Source: Gammaproteobacteria bacterium (GTDB taxonomy: Bacteria > Pseudomonadota > Gammaproteobacteria > Tenderiales > Tenderiaceae). Taken from it: a stretch of DNA of 64,000 bases. Shown here in pieces: positions 43,902 to 54,671 of the stretch; within the stretch, counting starts at the first letter, position 1; each line of letters begins with the position of its first letter. A program made the translations under genes and the position numbers. Below the pieces are notes generated by a model. That model was not told the DNA's origin and did no database searches. It worked only from the letters and a program-made list of their open reading frames with translations. The DNA lies in assembly GCA_016200485.1 (NCBI GenBank), contig JACQEP010000013.1:41531-105530 (forward strand), read 5' to 3'.

Positions 43902-45598
43902 CGCATGTACGCCTCGGTCGCATAGCGGCGCATCATGCGATGGCTGTTGAAATACGCCGCGTTCTTGCTGATCGCGCCCTTCATCACCTTGATCCAGCCG
44001 CCGGGATCGCCGTCATGGCTGTAGTAAAGGGGCAACACCACCTGCTCGAGTTTGTCGTAGAGGGCACGGGCATCGCCGTCGGCCGTACCTGCCGTGTTGC
44101 CAACCGCCCAACCGGTCACGCCCTCGATGCAGCCCTCGACCCACCAACCATCAAGCACCGAGAGGTTAGGCACGCCGTTGAACGTGGCCTTCATGCCGCT
44201 GGTGCCGGACGCCTCAAGGGGACGCAGCGGTGTGTTCAGCCACAGATCCGCGCCTGACACCAGGGCGAGCGCGGTGTCCAGATCGTAGTCGGGCAGGTAT
44301 GCGATCGGGATGACGTCTGCAAGTGCACGCATATGGCCGTGCAGGGTTTCGATGAGCTGCTTGCCGCCCGCATCGCGCGGATGCGCCTTGCCGGCGAACA
44401 CGATCTGGAACGGGCGGTTGCGGGCAATCGCCCTCAAGCGTTCAAGGTCGGAGAACAAGAGATCCGGCCGCTTGTAAGCGGTCATGCGCCGTGCAAAGCC
44501 GATGATCAGAACCTCAGGCTGAAGAGCAACGCCAGTGCGCGCCTGCACCTGCGCGATAAGTGCCTGCTTCGCCTGCCCATGCGCTTCACGCACCGCGGCA
44601 TCGGGGATGCAGCAGTCGGCGCGTGTCAGCAGTTCTGGCTCGTGACACCAGCTAGGGAGATAACGGTCGTAGAGCTGGCGGAAGGGTTCGCTCGTCCAGG
44701 TGAACGGATGCACACCGTTGGTGATCGCGTGCACGCGATAGCCGGGGAACATCGCGTTCGACACTTCCGCGTGTTTCTTGGCGACACCGTTGACATATTC
44801 GCTCAGGTTCAGCGCCAGCCGCGTCATGTTCAGGCTGTCCTCGCCGGCCAGGCGTTTGATGATCTCGATCTCGAAGCCGTTGTCGAGGACGCGCTGCACC
44901 AGACCGTAGGGGAAGCGATCATGGCCGGCCTCGACCGGGGTGTGGGTGGTAAAACTGCACAGATTGCGCACGCGCGGGATGTCGTAGAGCGATTCGCCGG
45001 GCCGCAGGTCCTCGGCAGGGTAACTATGGCGCCGCATCAGTTCCAGCCCGAGCAGGGCGGAGTGTCCCTCGTTCATATGGTAATGCCATATCCTGAAGCC
45101 GAGCGCCTGCAACAGACGCACGCCACCTATGCCAAGCACAATTTCCTGTTTGAGCCGGTAGACGTTGTCGCCGCCATAGAGATAGTGCGTGATTTCGCGG
45201 TCGTCGCCCCGGTTCTCGTCCAGGTCGGTGTCGAGCAGCAACACCGGCTGGCGGCCGCCCATGTGGCCTTCGAGCACGTACAGCCAGGCGCTAATCCAGA
45301 CCGTGCGGCCTTCGATCGGCACGGCGATCTTGGCGTCGAGCGGATGCGCCCAGCGCCCAGGATCCCAGCCTGTCGACTGCTCCACCTGCCGGCCCTGGGC
45401 GTCGATCTCCTGACGAAAATAACCGGCGCGGCTCACCAGGCTGACCGCCACCAACGGCAATTCGAGGTCCGTGGCCGAGCGCATGGTATCGCCGGCGAGT
45501 ACGCCGAGACCGCCGGCGTATGTCGGGATCTCATTGCGCAACGCAATCTCCATGGAGAAGTAGGCGACACGCGGTTCGTGGGTGAATTCGTCGAGCAT
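43898..45598 (-). CDS. glgP: Alpha-glucan phosphorylase, short GT35 form
   Basis: A ~566-residue enzyme beginning MLDEFTHEPRVAYFSMEIAL. Landmarks are IPTYAGGLGVLAGDTMRSA, YHMNEGHSALLGLELMRR and the pyridoxal-phosphate/active-site region GTSGMKATFNGVPNLSVLDG. It is much shorter than E. coli GlgP (~815) but matches the bacterial/archaeal short alpha-glucan phosphorylases. It releases glucose-1-phosphate from glycogen. ATG 45598 follows GAGGAG. It ends the phosphoketolase-acetate kinase-phosphorylase module. Confidence 0.93.
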   Translation of the reverse strand: MLDEFTHEPRVAYFSMEIALRNEIPTYAGGLGVLAGDTMRSATDLELPLVAVSLVSRAGYFRQEIDAQGRQVEQSTGWDPGRWAHPLDAKIAVPIEGRTVWISAWLYVLEGHMGGRQPVLLLDTDLDENRGDDREITHYLYGGDNVYRLKQEIVLGIGGVRLLQALGFRIWHYHMNEGHSALLGLELMRRHSYPAEDLRPGESLYDIPRVRNLCSFTTHTPVEAGHDRFPYGLVQRVLDNGFEIEIIKRLAGEDSLNMTRLALNLSEYVNGVAKKHAEVSNAMFPGYRVHAITNGVHPFTWTSEPFRQLYDRYLPSWCHEPELLTRADCCIPDAAVREAHGQAKQALIAQVQARTGVALQPEVLIIGFARRMTAYKRPDLLFSDLERLRAIARNRPFQIVFAGKAHPRDAGGKQLIETLHGHMRALADVIPIAYLPDYDLDTALALVSGADLWLNTPLRPLEASGTSGMKATFNGVPNLSVLDGWWVEGCIEGVTGWAVGNTAGTADGDARALYDKLEQVVLPLYYSHDGDPGGWIKVMKGAISKNAAYFNSHRMMRRYATEAYMR

Positions 45599-45619
45599 GG
45601 TCATCTCCTCAGGCCGCAT

Positions 45620-48034
45620 TCACGCGGGTATCACCGGTACAGGGGGCCACTTCCATCCCAGTATCTCCGGCAGGTCCTGGCCGTGGCGCTCGATGTATTG
45701 GCGGTGCTCGATGCGCTTGTCGCGCATCTGCTGCTTCAAGTAGGCGGCCTTGTCGCCGAGTTTCGGCACGCGGTCGATCACGTCGGCCACGAGATGGAAG
45801 CGGTCAAGGTCGTTGCGCACCGCCATATCGAACGGCGTCGTGGTCGTGCCTTCTTCCTTGTAGCCGCGCACGTGCAGGTTCTTGTGATTGGTGCGGCGGT
45901 AGGTGAGCCGGTGAATGAGCCACGGGTAGCCGTGATAGGCGAAGATGATCGGCTTATTGGTGGTGAAGAGTGCGTCGAAGTCGCGGTCCGCAAGGCCGTG
46001 CGGGTGCTCCTCCCGGGGCTGGAGCGTCATCAGGTCCACGATGTTCACCACGCGCACCTTGAGATCGGGAAGCTGCCGGCGCAGCAGGTCGACCGCCGCC
46101 AATGTTTCGAGCGTCGGCACATCGCCGGCACAGGCCATGACCACGTCCGGTTCACCGCCGGCGTCGCTGCTCGCCCATGCAAAGATGCCGATGCCGGCCG
46201 CGCAGTGCTTGATGGCGGCGTCCATGGCGAGCCACTGCGGCTGGTCGTTTTTGCCGGCGACGATGACGTTCACCAGATGACGGGAACGCAGGCAACAATC
46301 GGTGACACAGAGCAGCGTGTTGGCGTCGGGCGGCAGGTACACGCGGATGATGTCGGCCTTCTTGTTCACGACGTGGTCGATGAAGCCTGGGTCCTGATGC
46401 GAGAAACCGTTGTGGTCCTGACGCCAGACGTGCGAGGTAAGCAGATAATTGAGCGAGGCGATCGGCCGCCGCCACGGGATCTCCTTGCTCACCTTCAGCC
46501 ACTTGGCGTGCTGGTTGAACATCGAATCCACGATGTGGATGAACGCCTCGTAGCACGAGAACAACCCGTGCCGGCCGGTGAGCAGATAGCCCTCGAGCCA
46601 GCCCTGGCAGGTGTGCTCGGAAAGGATTTCCATGACGCGCCCGTCGGGGGCGAGATGATCGTCTCCAGGCAGACGCTCCGCTACCCATGCGCGCCCGGTC
46701 ACCTCGAACAACGCCCCGAGACGGTTGGAGGCAGTCTCGTCCGGGCCGACCACGCGGAAGTTGCGTGAGTCGGTATTGAGCTGCATCACGTCGCGCAGAA
46801 AACCGCCCAGGATGCGCGTCGCCTCCGCGCTTGCCGCACCGGGATGCGGCACCGCCACAGCGTAGTCGCGAACATCAGGCAGTCGCAAGTCCCTGAGCAG
46901 TTGACCGCCATTGGCGTGCGGGTTGGCGCCCATGCGGCGCGTTCCTTTGGGCGCGAGCGCCGCGAGTTCGGGCTTGAGCGCACCGCACGCATCGAACAGC
47001 TCCTCGGGCCGGTAGTTGCGCAACCACTGTTCGAGGAGTTTCAGGTGCGTGGGCTTCTCTGCCAGTTCGCCGAACGGCACCTGGTGCGAACGCCAGCTGC
47101 CCTCGGTCTTCTGGCCGTCTACTTCCTTCGGACCGGTCCAACCCTTGGGCGTCTTGAGAATAATCATCGGCCAGCGTGGGCGGGCACCCACGCCGTTCAC
47201 GCGCGCCTTCTGTTGTATTGATTTGATCTCGCCGATCACGGCATCGAGCGTCGCCGCCATCTGCTGGTGCATGATCTCGGGCTCATCTCCCTCGACGAAG
47301 TACGGCCGGTAACCGTAGCCGATGAAGAGACTTTCGAGCTCGGCGCGCGGGATGCGCGCCAGCACCGTGGGGTTGGCGATCTTGTAGCCGTTGAGATGCA
47401 GGATCGGCAGCACCGCGCCGTCGCTCGCCGGGTTCAGAAACTTGTTTGAATGCCAGGCAGCGGCCAGCGGCCCGGTCTCGGCCTCGCCGTCGCCCACAAC
47501 ACACGCGACGATCAGCTCCGGGTTGTCGAAGGCAGCGCCGTAGGCGTGCGACAGGGCGTAGCCGAGCTCGCCGCCTTCGTGGATCGAACCCGGGGTTTCG
47601 GCGGTGACGTGGCTGCCGACGCCGCCGGGGAACGAGAACTGGCGGAACAGCTGTTGCATGCCCGCGGCATCGCGCCCGACGTTCGGGTAGAACTCGCTGT
47701 AACTGCCCTCGAGCCAGGTGTTGGCGACCAGCGCCGGCCCGCCGTGACCGGGGCCAGCGACGTAGAGCACACTGAGATCATACGTATTAATGATGCGATT
47801 CAGGTGCACGTAGAGGAAATTGAGCCCGGGCGTGGTGCCCCAGTGTCCCAACAATCGCGGTTTCACATGCTCGAGCGTCAGCGGCTGCCTGAGCAGCGGG
47901 TTGTCGAGCAAATAAATCTGGCCAACGGAGAGATAGTTCGCCGCACGCCAATAGGCATCCATTCCGCGCAGCTCCTCGACGGAGAGCGCGTCTGCCGGTA
48001 CATCTTCATGCCCGATCGCTATCTGCTTCATCAT
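45620..48034 (-). CDS. xfp: Xylulose-5-P/fructose-6-P phosphoketolase
   Basis: An 804-residue thiamine-diphosphate enzyme. Typical motifs are [20 protein letters not shown], the ThDP/Mg block [19 protein letters not shown] and [20 protein letters not shown]. It cleaves xylulose-5-P or fructose-6-P with phosphate to acetyl-phosphate. The paired ATGs at 48034/48031 follow GGGAGG. The ackA stop lies 1 nt upstream, so product and consumer of acetyl-P are coupled. Confidence 0.97.
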   Translation of the reverse strand: MMKQIAIGHEDVPADALSVEELRGMDAYWRAANYLSVGQIYLLDNPLLRQPLTLEHVKPRLLGHWGTTPGLNFLYVHLNRIINTYDLSVLYVAGPGHGGPALVANTWLEGSYSEFYPNVGRDAAGMQQLFRQFSFPGGVGSHVTAETPGSIHEGGELGYALSHAYGAAFDNPELIVACVVGDGEAETGPLAAAWHSNKFLNPASDGAVLPILHLNGYKIANPTVLARIPRAELESLFIGYGYRPYFVEGDEPEIMHQQMAATLDAVIGEIKSIQQKARVNGVGARPRWPMIILKTPKGWTGPKEVDGQKTEGSWRSHQVPFGELAEKPTHLKLLEQWLRNYRPEELFDACGALKPELAALAPKGTRRMGANPHANGGQLLRDLRLPDVRDYAVAVPHPGAASAEATRILGGFLRDVMQLNTDSRNFRVVGPDETASNRLGALFEVTGRAWVAERLPGDDHLAPDGRVMEILSEHTCQGWLEGYLLTGRHGLFSCYEAFIHIVDSMFNQHAKWLKVSKEIPWRRPIASLNYLLTSHVWRQDHNGFSHQDPGFIDHVVNKKADIIRVYLPPDANTLLCVTDCCLRSRHLVNVIVAGKNDQPQWLAMDAAIKHCAAGIGIFAWASSDAGGEPDVVMACAGDVPTLETLAAVDLLRRQLPDLKVRVVNIVDLMTLQPREEHPHGLADRDFDALFTTNKPIIFAYHGYPWLIHRLTYRRTNHKNLHVRGYKEEGTTTTPFDMAVRNDLDRFHLVADVIDRVPKLGDKAAYLKQQMRDKRIEHRQYIERHGQDLPEILGWKWPPVPVIPA

Positions 48035-48035
48035 C

Positions 48036-49154
48036 TCACCCTCCCATACGGCTTGCCGCTGCGCCCGCCATGACAGCGAGCGCCGCTTCAACCAGAACCC
48101 CGGCCTCGTCCACCGGAATCACCCATACCGCCATACGGCTGTCCGCCGCGCTGATGCAATGTTCGCCGCCATTCGCCGCCTGGTTCGCCGCAACGTCGAG
48201 ACGGATACCGGCCCATTCCAGACCGGCCAGGATCTTTTCGCGCACCGCTGCCGCATGCTCGCCCACCCCGCCGCCAAACAGGATGACGTCGGCGCCGCCG
48301 AGCACCGCGAGATAGGCGCCCAAATATTTGCGGGCGCGATAGCAATAGAATTCGATGGCAAGGCGTGCCTCGGCCGTATCGGCGAGGAGCAACGTGCGCA
48401 TATCAGCGCTGGTCTCCGACATCCCCAGCAGTCCCGAGTCCCGGCTCAACAGCTGGTCAAGCGCAGCCACCGTCATCCCGGCCTCACGCAGCAGATAAAG
48501 CAGCAACCCCGGGTCAAGGTCACCGGCACGCGTCGCCATGACCAAACCTTCAAGTGGCGAAAAGCCCATGGAGGTATCGCGTGGTGCACCGCGCTCGATT
48601 GCCGTCATCGAACAACCAGCACCAAGCTGTAACGAGATGACGCGTCCTCCCTCGGCTACATCCGGGCGCAGTGCGCGCCAGCGCCGCCACAGTGCCTGGT
48701 GCGCGATACCGTGAAAACCATAACGGCGCAGTCCGAACCGTTGCACCAACTGGCGCGGCAACGCATAGCTGCGCGCCACCTCGGGCAAATCCGCATAAAA
48801 GCCCGTATCGAACACCGCGACCTGCGCAATATCCGTGCCGAGTACCGCACGGCAGGCGCGGATCCAGGCAAGCGCACGCGGATGATGCAGCGGCGCGAGT
48901 GCGGCAAGATGGCCGATCTCCGCCTCCACAGCCGCGTCGATCACGCACGGCGCGCCAAGATGAGCGCCACCATGCACCACGCGATGCGCCACGGCATTCA
49001 CTGGTCCCGCGCGCAGAAACTCGCGCAGGGTATCTTCGATCTGCGCCTCACCCGGATAGCTAGCGGCGGCAAGCTGCCGCAGCGATCCACCGTCGTGGGT
49101 GTAGAGCGTGAGCCGCACCGAAGAACTCCCGGTATTGACCGCGAGCAACCTCAT
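48036..49154 (-). CDS. ackA: Acetate kinase
   Basis: A 372-residue ASKHA-fold enzyme: [18 protein letters not shown] at the start, [24 protein letters not shown] and [18 protein letters not shown]. It is a little shorter than the ~400-residue typical AckA but all signature blocks are present. It makes ATP and acetate from acetyl-phosphate supplied by the adjacent phosphoketolase. ATG 49154 follows GGGGGAAGG. First gene of the module. Confidence 0.93.
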   Translation of the reverse strand: MRLLAVNTGSSSVRLTLYTHDGGSLRQLAAASYPGEAQIEDTLREFLRAGPVNAVAHRVVHGGAHLGAPCVIDAAVEAEIGHLAALAPLHHPRALAWIRACRAVLGTDIAQVAVFDTGFYADLPEVARSYALPRQLVQRFGLRRYGFHGIAHQALWRRWRALRPDVAEGGRVISLQLGAGCSMTAIERGAPRDTSMGFSPLEGLVMATRAGDLDPGLLLYLLREAGMTVAALDQLLSRDSGLLGMSETSADMRTLLLADTAEARLAIEFYCYRARKYLGAYLAVLGGADVILFGGGVGEHAAAVREKILAGLEWAGIRLDVAANQAANGGEHCISAADSRMAVWVIPVDEAGVLVEAALAVMAGAAASRMGG

Positions 49155-49277
49155 CGCCCTTCCCCCGCCGCGTGCTGATGCGCTGCCCATACCGGTCTCC
49201 TCGGCACCAGATCCGCTCCCAAAATGGTTCCGGCTAAATTGCGCGGACTTGCTAATGGATAGCTCCTGAACATCGCA

Positions 49278-49940
49278 TCATCCCTTGCTACCCAAATTGG
49301 GCCACAGCTTGCGCATATGTGGAAAAAACGCCGGTGTTACCATGGCGTAACGCGCATATGCCTCGCCAACCTCGGCCGCCACCTCCTGCTCCTCCCGCCG
49401 CCCCAATCGCACATACATGTAGACCAGCACCGGAAACATGAGCAGCGTCAGGATCGTCGGCCATTGCAGCAGAAAACCGAACATGATCATGATGAATGCC
49501 ACATATTGCGGATGACGTATCTTGGCGTACGGACCCGAGGTTGCTAGCGTGCGTGTCTGCTGCGCCGCGTACAATACCTTCCACGCCGACGCCAATAACC
49601 AGAAACCACCGCCGATAAACAGCATACTGGCGACATGAAACGGCCCCCAGTGCGGATTGGCGCGCCAACCGAACAACATCTCCAGCAGATGACCGGCGTC
49701 GTGTGACAACCAGTTGACTTCGGGATAATTGCTCTGTAGCCAACCTGAAAGGAAATAAATGGTCAGCGGAAAACCGTACATCTCGGTGAACAGCGCGACG
49801 AGAAAGGCGGAAAACGCGCTGAAGGATCGCCAATCGCGTTTCGTCTGCGGCTTGAAGAAACTGAAGGCAAAGATGATGAACACCAGCGAGTTGATGATCA
49901 CCAGTGACCACAGACCGTAAGCGGGTGCGGTGTCAGTCAT
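49278..49940 (-). CDS. Isoprenylcysteine carboxylmethyltransferase-family membrane protein
   Basis: A 220-residue polytopic membrane protein with the ICMT/PEMT-like C-terminal motif TSGPYAKIRHPQYVAFIMIM, and RRREEQ-type residues (LGRREEQEVAAEVGEAYARY). Such enzymes use SAM to methylate lipid-linked or small hydrophobic substrates; the substrate here is unknown. Its ATG overlaps the DUF2933 stop by 8 nt. It sits in a small-membrane-protein cluster between the copper P-ATPase region and ackA. Confidence 0.85.
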   Translation of the reverse strand: MTDTAPAYGLWSLVIINSLVFIIFAFSFFKPQTKRDWRSFSAFSAFLVALFTEMYGFPLTIYFLSGWLQSNYPEVNWLSHDAGHLLEMLFGWRANPHWGPFHVASMLFIGGGFWLLASAWKVLYAAQQTRTLATSGPYAKIRHPQYVAFIMIMFGFLLQWPTILTLLMFPVLVYMYVRLGRREEQEVAAEVGEAYARYAMVTPAFFPHMRKLWPNLGSKG

Positions 49941-50142
49941 GCTTGTGCTCCCCACCATGACCGCGATGCATAAAGATATGCATCAGTGGACAGGCGAGCA
50001 ACAGCAGAAAAGGCAGCGCACCCAGCGCATGGGCACGATGCTCGCTCAGGAGAAAAAAGGCGGCGATGGCGAGAAAGCCACCGAAGACCCAACTGAGCAA
50101 CGTTCCTTGTCGTTGTGGCGGTTGCCGATGTTCGTGTGTCAT
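49933..50142 (-). CDS. DUF2933 family small membrane protein
   Basis: A 69-residue protein: a polar start (MTHEHRQPPQRQ), two helices (LLSWVFGGFLAIAAFFLLSE; ALPFLLLLACPLMHIFMHRG) and a His-rich tail (HRGHGGEHKHD). The LLLACPLMHIFMH segment with Cys, Met and His is the DUF2933 hallmark. The family recurs next to copper-resistance genes. It overlaps both neighbours by 4-8 nt. Confidence 0.85.
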   Translation of the reverse strand: MTHEHRQPPQRQGTLLSWVFGGFLAIAAFFLLSEHRAHALGALPFLLLLACPLMHIFMHRGHGGEHKHD

Positions 50143-50321
50143 GGTTTTACCTCCAAGTTTTTTGTCTCCGCTTTGTCTGGCATGGTCCTTTTCGCCTGTT
50201 CAGGCGTGTTAATTGCGGTCTCCGCACGACCATCCACCATACCTTTATGATGACCAGGACCGAAAATGGCGACGAACATTACCACCATCATCACAATCAT
50301 CACAATCATCAATTCAGACAT
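50139..50321 (-). CDS. 60-residue Met-rich membrane peptide
   Basis: It begins MSELMIVMIVMMVVMFVAIF, one very Met-rich helix, followed by GPGHHKGM and a charged tail. ATG 50321 has an AAGGAGGT site 6-7 nt upstream. Not recognised as a named family. The methionines and HH motif next to a DUF2933 protein suggest a copper-related membrane peptide (inference). Confidence 0.65.
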   Translation of the reverse strand: MSELMIVMIVMMVVMFVAIFGPGHHKGMVDGRAETAINTPEQAKRTMPDKAETKNLEVKP

Positions 50322-50411
50322 CTTGTAGACCTCCTTAACAATAAATATCCTGCTCAAAAGCAATACTCGATTTCACAAATTGCTTCCAGCTTCCGGTGAT
50401 TTTGCCGCCAC

Positions 50412-50861
50412 TCAGAAACTCAACGAAACCTGCTTTTGTTCCAACTTCCGCCTGATCGCTTCCAGAATATCTGTTTCCATATCCCGTACCAAAGGATCAA
50501 GGATATGCATCAGCACCCGCTCCACCAAATGCTTCGGCAGCGCGTATTGCATGACAAGAGAGACTCGTGTGTCACCATCCACCTGTGTCAGCGTATAGGA
50601 ACCGTCATTGGACACACCCGTGATGGCGCGCCAGGCAAACCGTCGTGGCCGGTCGCGTTCCGTTACCAAGGCATTCCATTCCAGGGGAATACCTGCAAGT
50701 TGTACGCGCCAGTGATAGCTGTCAGGGCCGGTGCGCCGAATCTCTCTAATCATGCTCGAATAAAGGACGAAATCCTCCACCCGTGCAATGAGATCGTACA
50801 CATCCTCGGGAGAGGCATGGATGACAACTGTCTTGCTGATGGTATGCATGGTTGGTTTCAT
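50412..50861 (-). CDS. SRPBCC/polyketide-cyclase-like protein
   Basis: A ~149-residue protein with the START-like fold pattern of SRPBCC: VVIHASPEDVYDLIARVEDF near the start, WRVQLAGIPLEWNALVTERD in the middle and a long C-terminal helix (ETDILEAIRRKLEQ). These proteins bind hydrophobic ligands. ATG 50861 (or 50849) was chosen. It lies downstream of a methyltransferase gene; a repeat hairpin separates them. Confidence 0.8.
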   Translation of the reverse strand: MKPTMHTISKTVVIHASPEDVYDLIARVEDFVLYSSMIREIRRTGPDSYHWRVQLAGIPLEWNALVTERDRPRRFAWRAITGVSNDGSYTLTQVDGDTRVSLVMQYALPKHLVERVLMHILDPLVRDMETDILEAIRRKLEQKQVSLSF

Positions 50862-50913
50862 ATGTCGGCACACCAGATCATTTCGCCGTTTCAAACGTTT
50901 CCAGTAGATGTAG

Positions 50914-50938
50914 GGTGGGCACGTTGTTTGTGCCCACC
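50914..50938. repeat. GGTGGGCAC hairpin repeat
   Basis: GGTGGGCAC (50914-50922), a 7-nt loop GTTGTTT, and GTGCCCACC (50930-50938), preceded by TAG and followed by AAGCGTGCCC. It has the shape of REP-like dispersed elements. It lies between the SRPBCC and methyltransferase genes. Confidence 0.7.
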
Positions 50939-51006
50939 AAGCGTGCCCAAAGCGCTTCGCGGGGCAGGCTCTGCGCAGCACACAACCTGTTTTATTGGTG
51001 AATGCA

Positions 51007-51828
51007 TCACGGCACGGCCGGTGGTTTCACGGCCACCCAGAAACTCAACAATCCGCCTTTGCGCGCCCGCACCTCCACCGGCGCGAACCCAGCCGCGCGC
51101 AGATAGCGGGGCACCTCACCACGCAGATTGGGTGCGGTGAAGGGCATGAACAGCAGTGGCCAGCACAACAGCCACCAGAGCGGATTCACTGGCCGGTCGA
51201 TGTCCACCACCAGTAACCGCCCGCCGGGCTTGAGCACGCGGTAGACATCGGCGAGGCCCGCGCGCTTCACTGCGGGTGGGAGGTGATGCACCATAAAACT
51301 GGAGAGCACGAGATCGAACGACGCAGCCGCAAACGGCAACGCTTCAATGGCGGCGACCTTGAAGACGGCACGGCTCGCCTCCGCAATGGCATTACGACGC
51401 GCAACTTGCAGCATGGCCGGTGAGGGATCTATCCCGACCACTGCACCGCCAGCTCCCACCTGCTGTGCCGCCAGGCGCGTCAACACGCCGGTACCGCAAC
51501 CGACATCGAGCACATGCTCGCCCGGTACAAGCGCCGCATGATGCAAAGTCTCGCGGCGGAACTCCGCGCCCAACCCCAACAGTGGACAGTAAAAATCATA
51601 AACCGGTGCGGCATAATTCATGGTCACACCATGAGTGTGGACGGCAGGTTCATCTAGTGATGACAAAGCCCGCCGCGACAACCACCAACCGTAAAGCATC
51701 ACGGCAGGACAGGACAAGGCAATAACCGCCAGCAGTAGCGTCAATGGCGTAACGCCCCACACACGCAGCACAATGACGGCAAACAACACCATGCCGATCG
51801 CGCACAGCTTACCGGCGATGTGGCTCAT
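51007..51828 (-). CDS. Membrane-anchored class I SAM methyltransferase
   Basis: A 273-residue protein with two N-terminal helices (residues ~5-50). The UbiE-like Rossmann domain has [19 protein letters not shown] (motif I), [16 protein letters not shown] and [17 protein letters not shown] further membrane-like stretch ([15 protein letters not shown]) interrupts the C-terminal part. It may act on a membrane lipid or quinone. Its ATG overlaps the P-ATPase stop (ATGA), so it is coupled to copper export. Confidence 0.85.
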   Translation of the reverse strand: MSHIAGKLCAIGMVLFAVIVLRVWGVTPLTLLLAVIALSCPAVMLYGWWLSRRALSSLDEPAVHTHGVTMNYAAPVYDFYCPLLGLGAEFRRETLHHAALVPGEHVLDVGCGTGVLTRLAAQQVGAGGAVVGIDPSPAMLQVARRNAIAEASRAVFKVAAIEALPFAAASFDLVLSSFMVHHLPPAVKRAGLADVYRVLKPGGRLLVVDIDRPVNPLWWLLCWPLLFMPFTAPNLRGEVPRYLRAAGFAPVEVRARKGGLLSFWVAVKPPAVP

Positions 51829-54152
51829 GACGTCAACCTCGCCCGTTTGAGCGTGGCTGAATTGACAATCACCGACAGCGAACTCAGCGCCATCGCCGCG
51901 GCGGCGATAACAGGATTGAGAAATCCCAACGCCGCTACCGGGATGCCGATGCTGTTGTAAATGAAGGCCCAGAACAGATTCTGTTTTATCTTGCGCAACG
52001 TCATGCGTGAAAGCCGAATACTCGCCACGACATCCCGCACGTCATTTTTGACCAGGATAATACCGCCGGTTTCTTTAGCCACATCGGAGCCGGAACCGAT
52101 GGCGATACCGATGTCGGCGGCGGCGAGCGCAGGGGCATCGTTCACGCCGTCGCCTACCATCGCCACCACCTTGCCCTGTTTCTGCAAGTCTTGAACGACG
52201 CGTGCTTTGTCGGCGGGCAGCACCTCGGCGATAACATTTTCGATCCCGAGTTCGCGCGCGATAGCCTGCGCCGTGCGTTGATTGTCGCCGGTGAGCATGA
52301 TCGGCGCGATGCCTTCCTGTTTGAGCATGGCAATTGCTTCCTTGGCCTCGGGCTTGAGCGTGTCAGCGACAGCAACGATGCCAACGAGTCTGCCGTTGGC
52401 GCCGATCAGCATCGCCGTTTTGCCTTCGTGTTCGAGGCGCATCATGGTTTCTTCTGTTGCCGCAGTGTCTATGCCATCACGCGCGAATAAACGACGGTTG
52501 CCGAGCTGCACAGTCCATTCCTCCACCTGTGCCTTGATGCCATGCCCGGGAATCGCTTCGAAATTTTTCACCTTCGGCAAGTCGAGATTGCGATGCTTGG
52601 CCGCGCGCACGACGGCCTCGCCCAATGGATGTTCGGAACCTGCTTCGACCGCCGCCGCCAGCCGCAGCACTTCAGTCTCGGCCAGATCGGCAAGCATTAC
52701 GATGTCAGTCACATTCGGCTCACCACGCGTCAGTGTACCGGTCTTGTCGAACACTACCGTGGTGAGACTGCGTGCGCGTTCCAGTACCTCAGCGCCACGA
52801 ATAAGAATGCCCGCCTCTGCCCCTTTCCCCACACCTACCATCAGCGCGGCAGGTGTAGCAATGCCGAGTGCACATGGACAGGCGATGATGAGCACGGCGA
52901 TGAAGGCGAGCAGGCCCTGCGGAAAATTGCCAACGGCCCACCAGCCAAAAAAAGCGGCGAATGCCGTCGCCACCACGGCGGGCACAAAGTAGCGCGTCAC
53001 CTGATCGGCGAGGCGTTGAATCGGTGCGCTCGATGCCTGCGCCTCTTCCACCAGCTTGATGATCTGGGCGAGCGCAGTCTCGCTACCAACGCGCGTAGCC
53101 TTGAAACGAAACAACCCGGTGCGATTGAGTGTGCCGCCGATCACCGCCGAGTCCACGCGCTTCTCCACCGGCATGGATTCGCCGGTGAGCATCGACTCGT
53201 CGACACTGGATGAACCCTCCAGCACCACACCATCAGTGGGAATCTTCTCGCCGGGTTTGACGATAACGGTCTCGTCCACCATCACGCTCTCTGCCGGCAC
53301 CTCCATCTCCGCAGCATTACGCACAACATGTGCGGTCGCCGGTTTCAAATCCATAAGTTTGCGGACCGCCGCCGAGGAGCGTTTTTTGATCAGCTCCTCC
53401 ATGTACTTTCCGAGCAGCACAAAGGCGATGATGACGGCGGAGACTTCGAAGTAGACATCACGCTCTTCCACCTTCACCGGCAATACTTCAGGAAAGAAAA
53501 TCACCGCGACGCTGTAGAAATAAGCCACCGATGTCCCGAGCGCGATGAGGAAATCCATGTTGATGCTGCGTGTCTTGATCGCGGACCACGCGCCCTTGTA
53601 GAAACTCCAGCCGCCGATGAACTGCACCGGCGTCACCAGGATGAATAACCACATGCCCCAAGTGAACCACGGCAGTTGCGGGATCGGCGCCCAGCTGACG
53701 ATGGTTGCGCCCGCGGCCAGAAACAGAAACGTGCCCGCGCGCAGAATAGCGAGCGCCAGCACACCCGTCAGCGCGATGGTCACACGCGTACGCATGGATT
53801 TCAATTCCTGCTCCGGCGACTCGAAGGTACGCTGACAGGCGGGACTGCAAAAATAATAACTGCGGCCACCGCGCTCGGTCTTGAGTGCGGCGGCCTTCTC
53901 CACCATCATGCCGCAGATGGGATCTTTGGCAAGCTCCTTGGCGGACTTGGCTGCGGGAATGCCACTGCTCATTTGCACCGGCGACACCGGCGTGGTAACA
54001 GCCACTGTTACATACTGTTCAGGATGCGCCTGAAACTTCGCATGGCAACCCGCTGAGCAAAAATAATAAGTCGTGCTGCGATATTCCGCGCTGGCCGCCG
54101 CTTGCTTGGGTTCCACTTCCATACCGCAGACAGGATCTCTCACCACCGCCAT
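51825..54152 (-). CDS. Copper-type P1B ATPase with two YHS domains
   Basis: A 775-residue P-type ATPase. Residues ~1-50 and ~70-115 are two YHS modules (DPVCGMEVE...[17 protein letters not shown]...YYFCSPAC) in place of the usual HMA domains. Eight helices follow with the CPC metal site ([16 protein letters not shown]), the phosphorylation motif [16 protein letters not shown] ([11 protein letters not shown]) and [20 protein letters not shown]. The terminal MAMSSLSV-like helix ([17 protein letters not shown]) fits Cu+ exporters. It lies in the minus-strand cop operon. Confidence 0.95.
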   Translation of the reverse strand: MAVVRDPVCGMEVEPKQAAASAEYRSTTYYFCSAGCHAKFQAHPEQYVTVAVTTPVSPVQMSSGIPAAKSAKELAKDPICGMMVEKAAALKTERGGRSYYFCSPACQRTFESPEQELKSMRTRVTIALTGVLALAILRAGTFLFLAAGATIVSWAPIPQLPWFTWGMWLFILVTPVQFIGGWSFYKGAWSAIKTRSINMDFLIALGTSVAYFYSVAVIFFPEVLPVKVEERDVYFEVSAVIIAFVLLGKYMEELIKKRSSAAVRKLMDLKPATAHVVRNAAEMEVPAESVMVDETVIVKPGEKIPTDGVVLEGSSSVDESMLTGESMPVEKRVDSAVIGGTLNRTGLFRFKATRVGSETALAQIIKLVEEAQASSAPIQRLADQVTRYFVPAVVATAFAAFFGWWAVGNFPQGLLAFIAVLIIACPCALGIATPAALMVGVGKGAEAGILIRGAEVLERARSLTTVVFDKTGTLTRGEPNVTDIVMLADLAETEVLRLAAAVEAGSEHPLGEAVVRAAKHRNLDLPKVKNFEAIPGHGIKAQVEEWTVQLGNRRLFARDGIDTAATEETMMRLEHEGKTAMLIGANGRLVGIVAVADTLKPEAKEAIAMLKQEGIAPIMLTGDNQRTAQAIARELGIENVIAEVLPADKARVVQDLQKQGKVVAMVGDGVNDAPALAAADIGIAIGSGSDVAKETGGIILVKNDVRDVVASIRLSRMTLRKIKQNLFWAFIYNSIGIPVAALGFLNPVIAAAAMALSSLSVIVNSATLKRARLTS

Positions 54153-54214
54153 GGCACTCTCCTTTTTTTATGGCAGAGTGGCCCGCCCCCCTTTGGGGAG
54201 CAGGCCGTCAGACC

Positions 54215-54655
54215 TCACTTCCTCTGATGGTCACGCTCGTCGGCAGCGCCTTCTTCCTTACCTCGCGATTGTTTCGCACCTTCTGCGGCCATCATGTGTT
54301 CCATCATTTGCTCCATCATGCCTTGCATCATGTCCATGCGTTTTCCCATCATCTCTCCGTCCATTCCTTTGCCCATCATGCCGTGCATGTCACCCATCAT
54401 TTTGTGCATCTCATTCATGTGTTCCTGCATCAGACGTTGCCGCTCGGCGGGATCCTTACTTTGCTGTATGCGCTCCATTGTCTTGCGCATCTCTTGCATC
54501 CGATCCATGTCCATCATTCCCATGCCCTGCGAAGATGGGGTTGCGGATGTACTCGCCGCCGCTTGTCCCGGCTGTGGATGATGGCGATTATCTGCGTGTA
54601 CATAGGGCTGGCCGAACAAAAACATGATTGCCGTCAGTTGCGCTAATCTTTTCAT
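54215..54655 (-). CDS. Met-rich periplasmic protein
   Basis: A 146-residue protein with a signal peptide (MKRLAQLTAIMFLFGQPYVHA) and a helical, extraordinarily Met-rich body (MMGDMHGMMGKGMDGEMMGK; MEQMMEHMM). The tail is charged. The ATG at 54655 follows AAGGAGAAG; a longer frame to 54790 has no such site. The composition resembles copper-storage or chaperone proteins; the family was not identified. Confidence 0.75.
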   Translation of the reverse strand: MKRLAQLTAIMFLFGQPYVHADNRHHPQPGQAAASTSATPSSQGMGMMDMDRMQEMRKTMERIQQSKDPAERQRLMQEHMNEMHKMMGDMHGMMGKGMDGEMMGKRMDMMQGMMEQMMEHMMAAEGAKQSRGKEEGAADERDHQRK

Positions 54656-54671
54656 GGCACTTCTCCTTGGG

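Noticed and set aside
44333..46768. 811-codon open frame on the plus strand
   Set aside because: It is exactly antisense to glgP and xfp, which have full domain signatures. The plus-strand translation has no recognisable domain and is rich in His/Arg as expected for a shadow of GC-rich codons.
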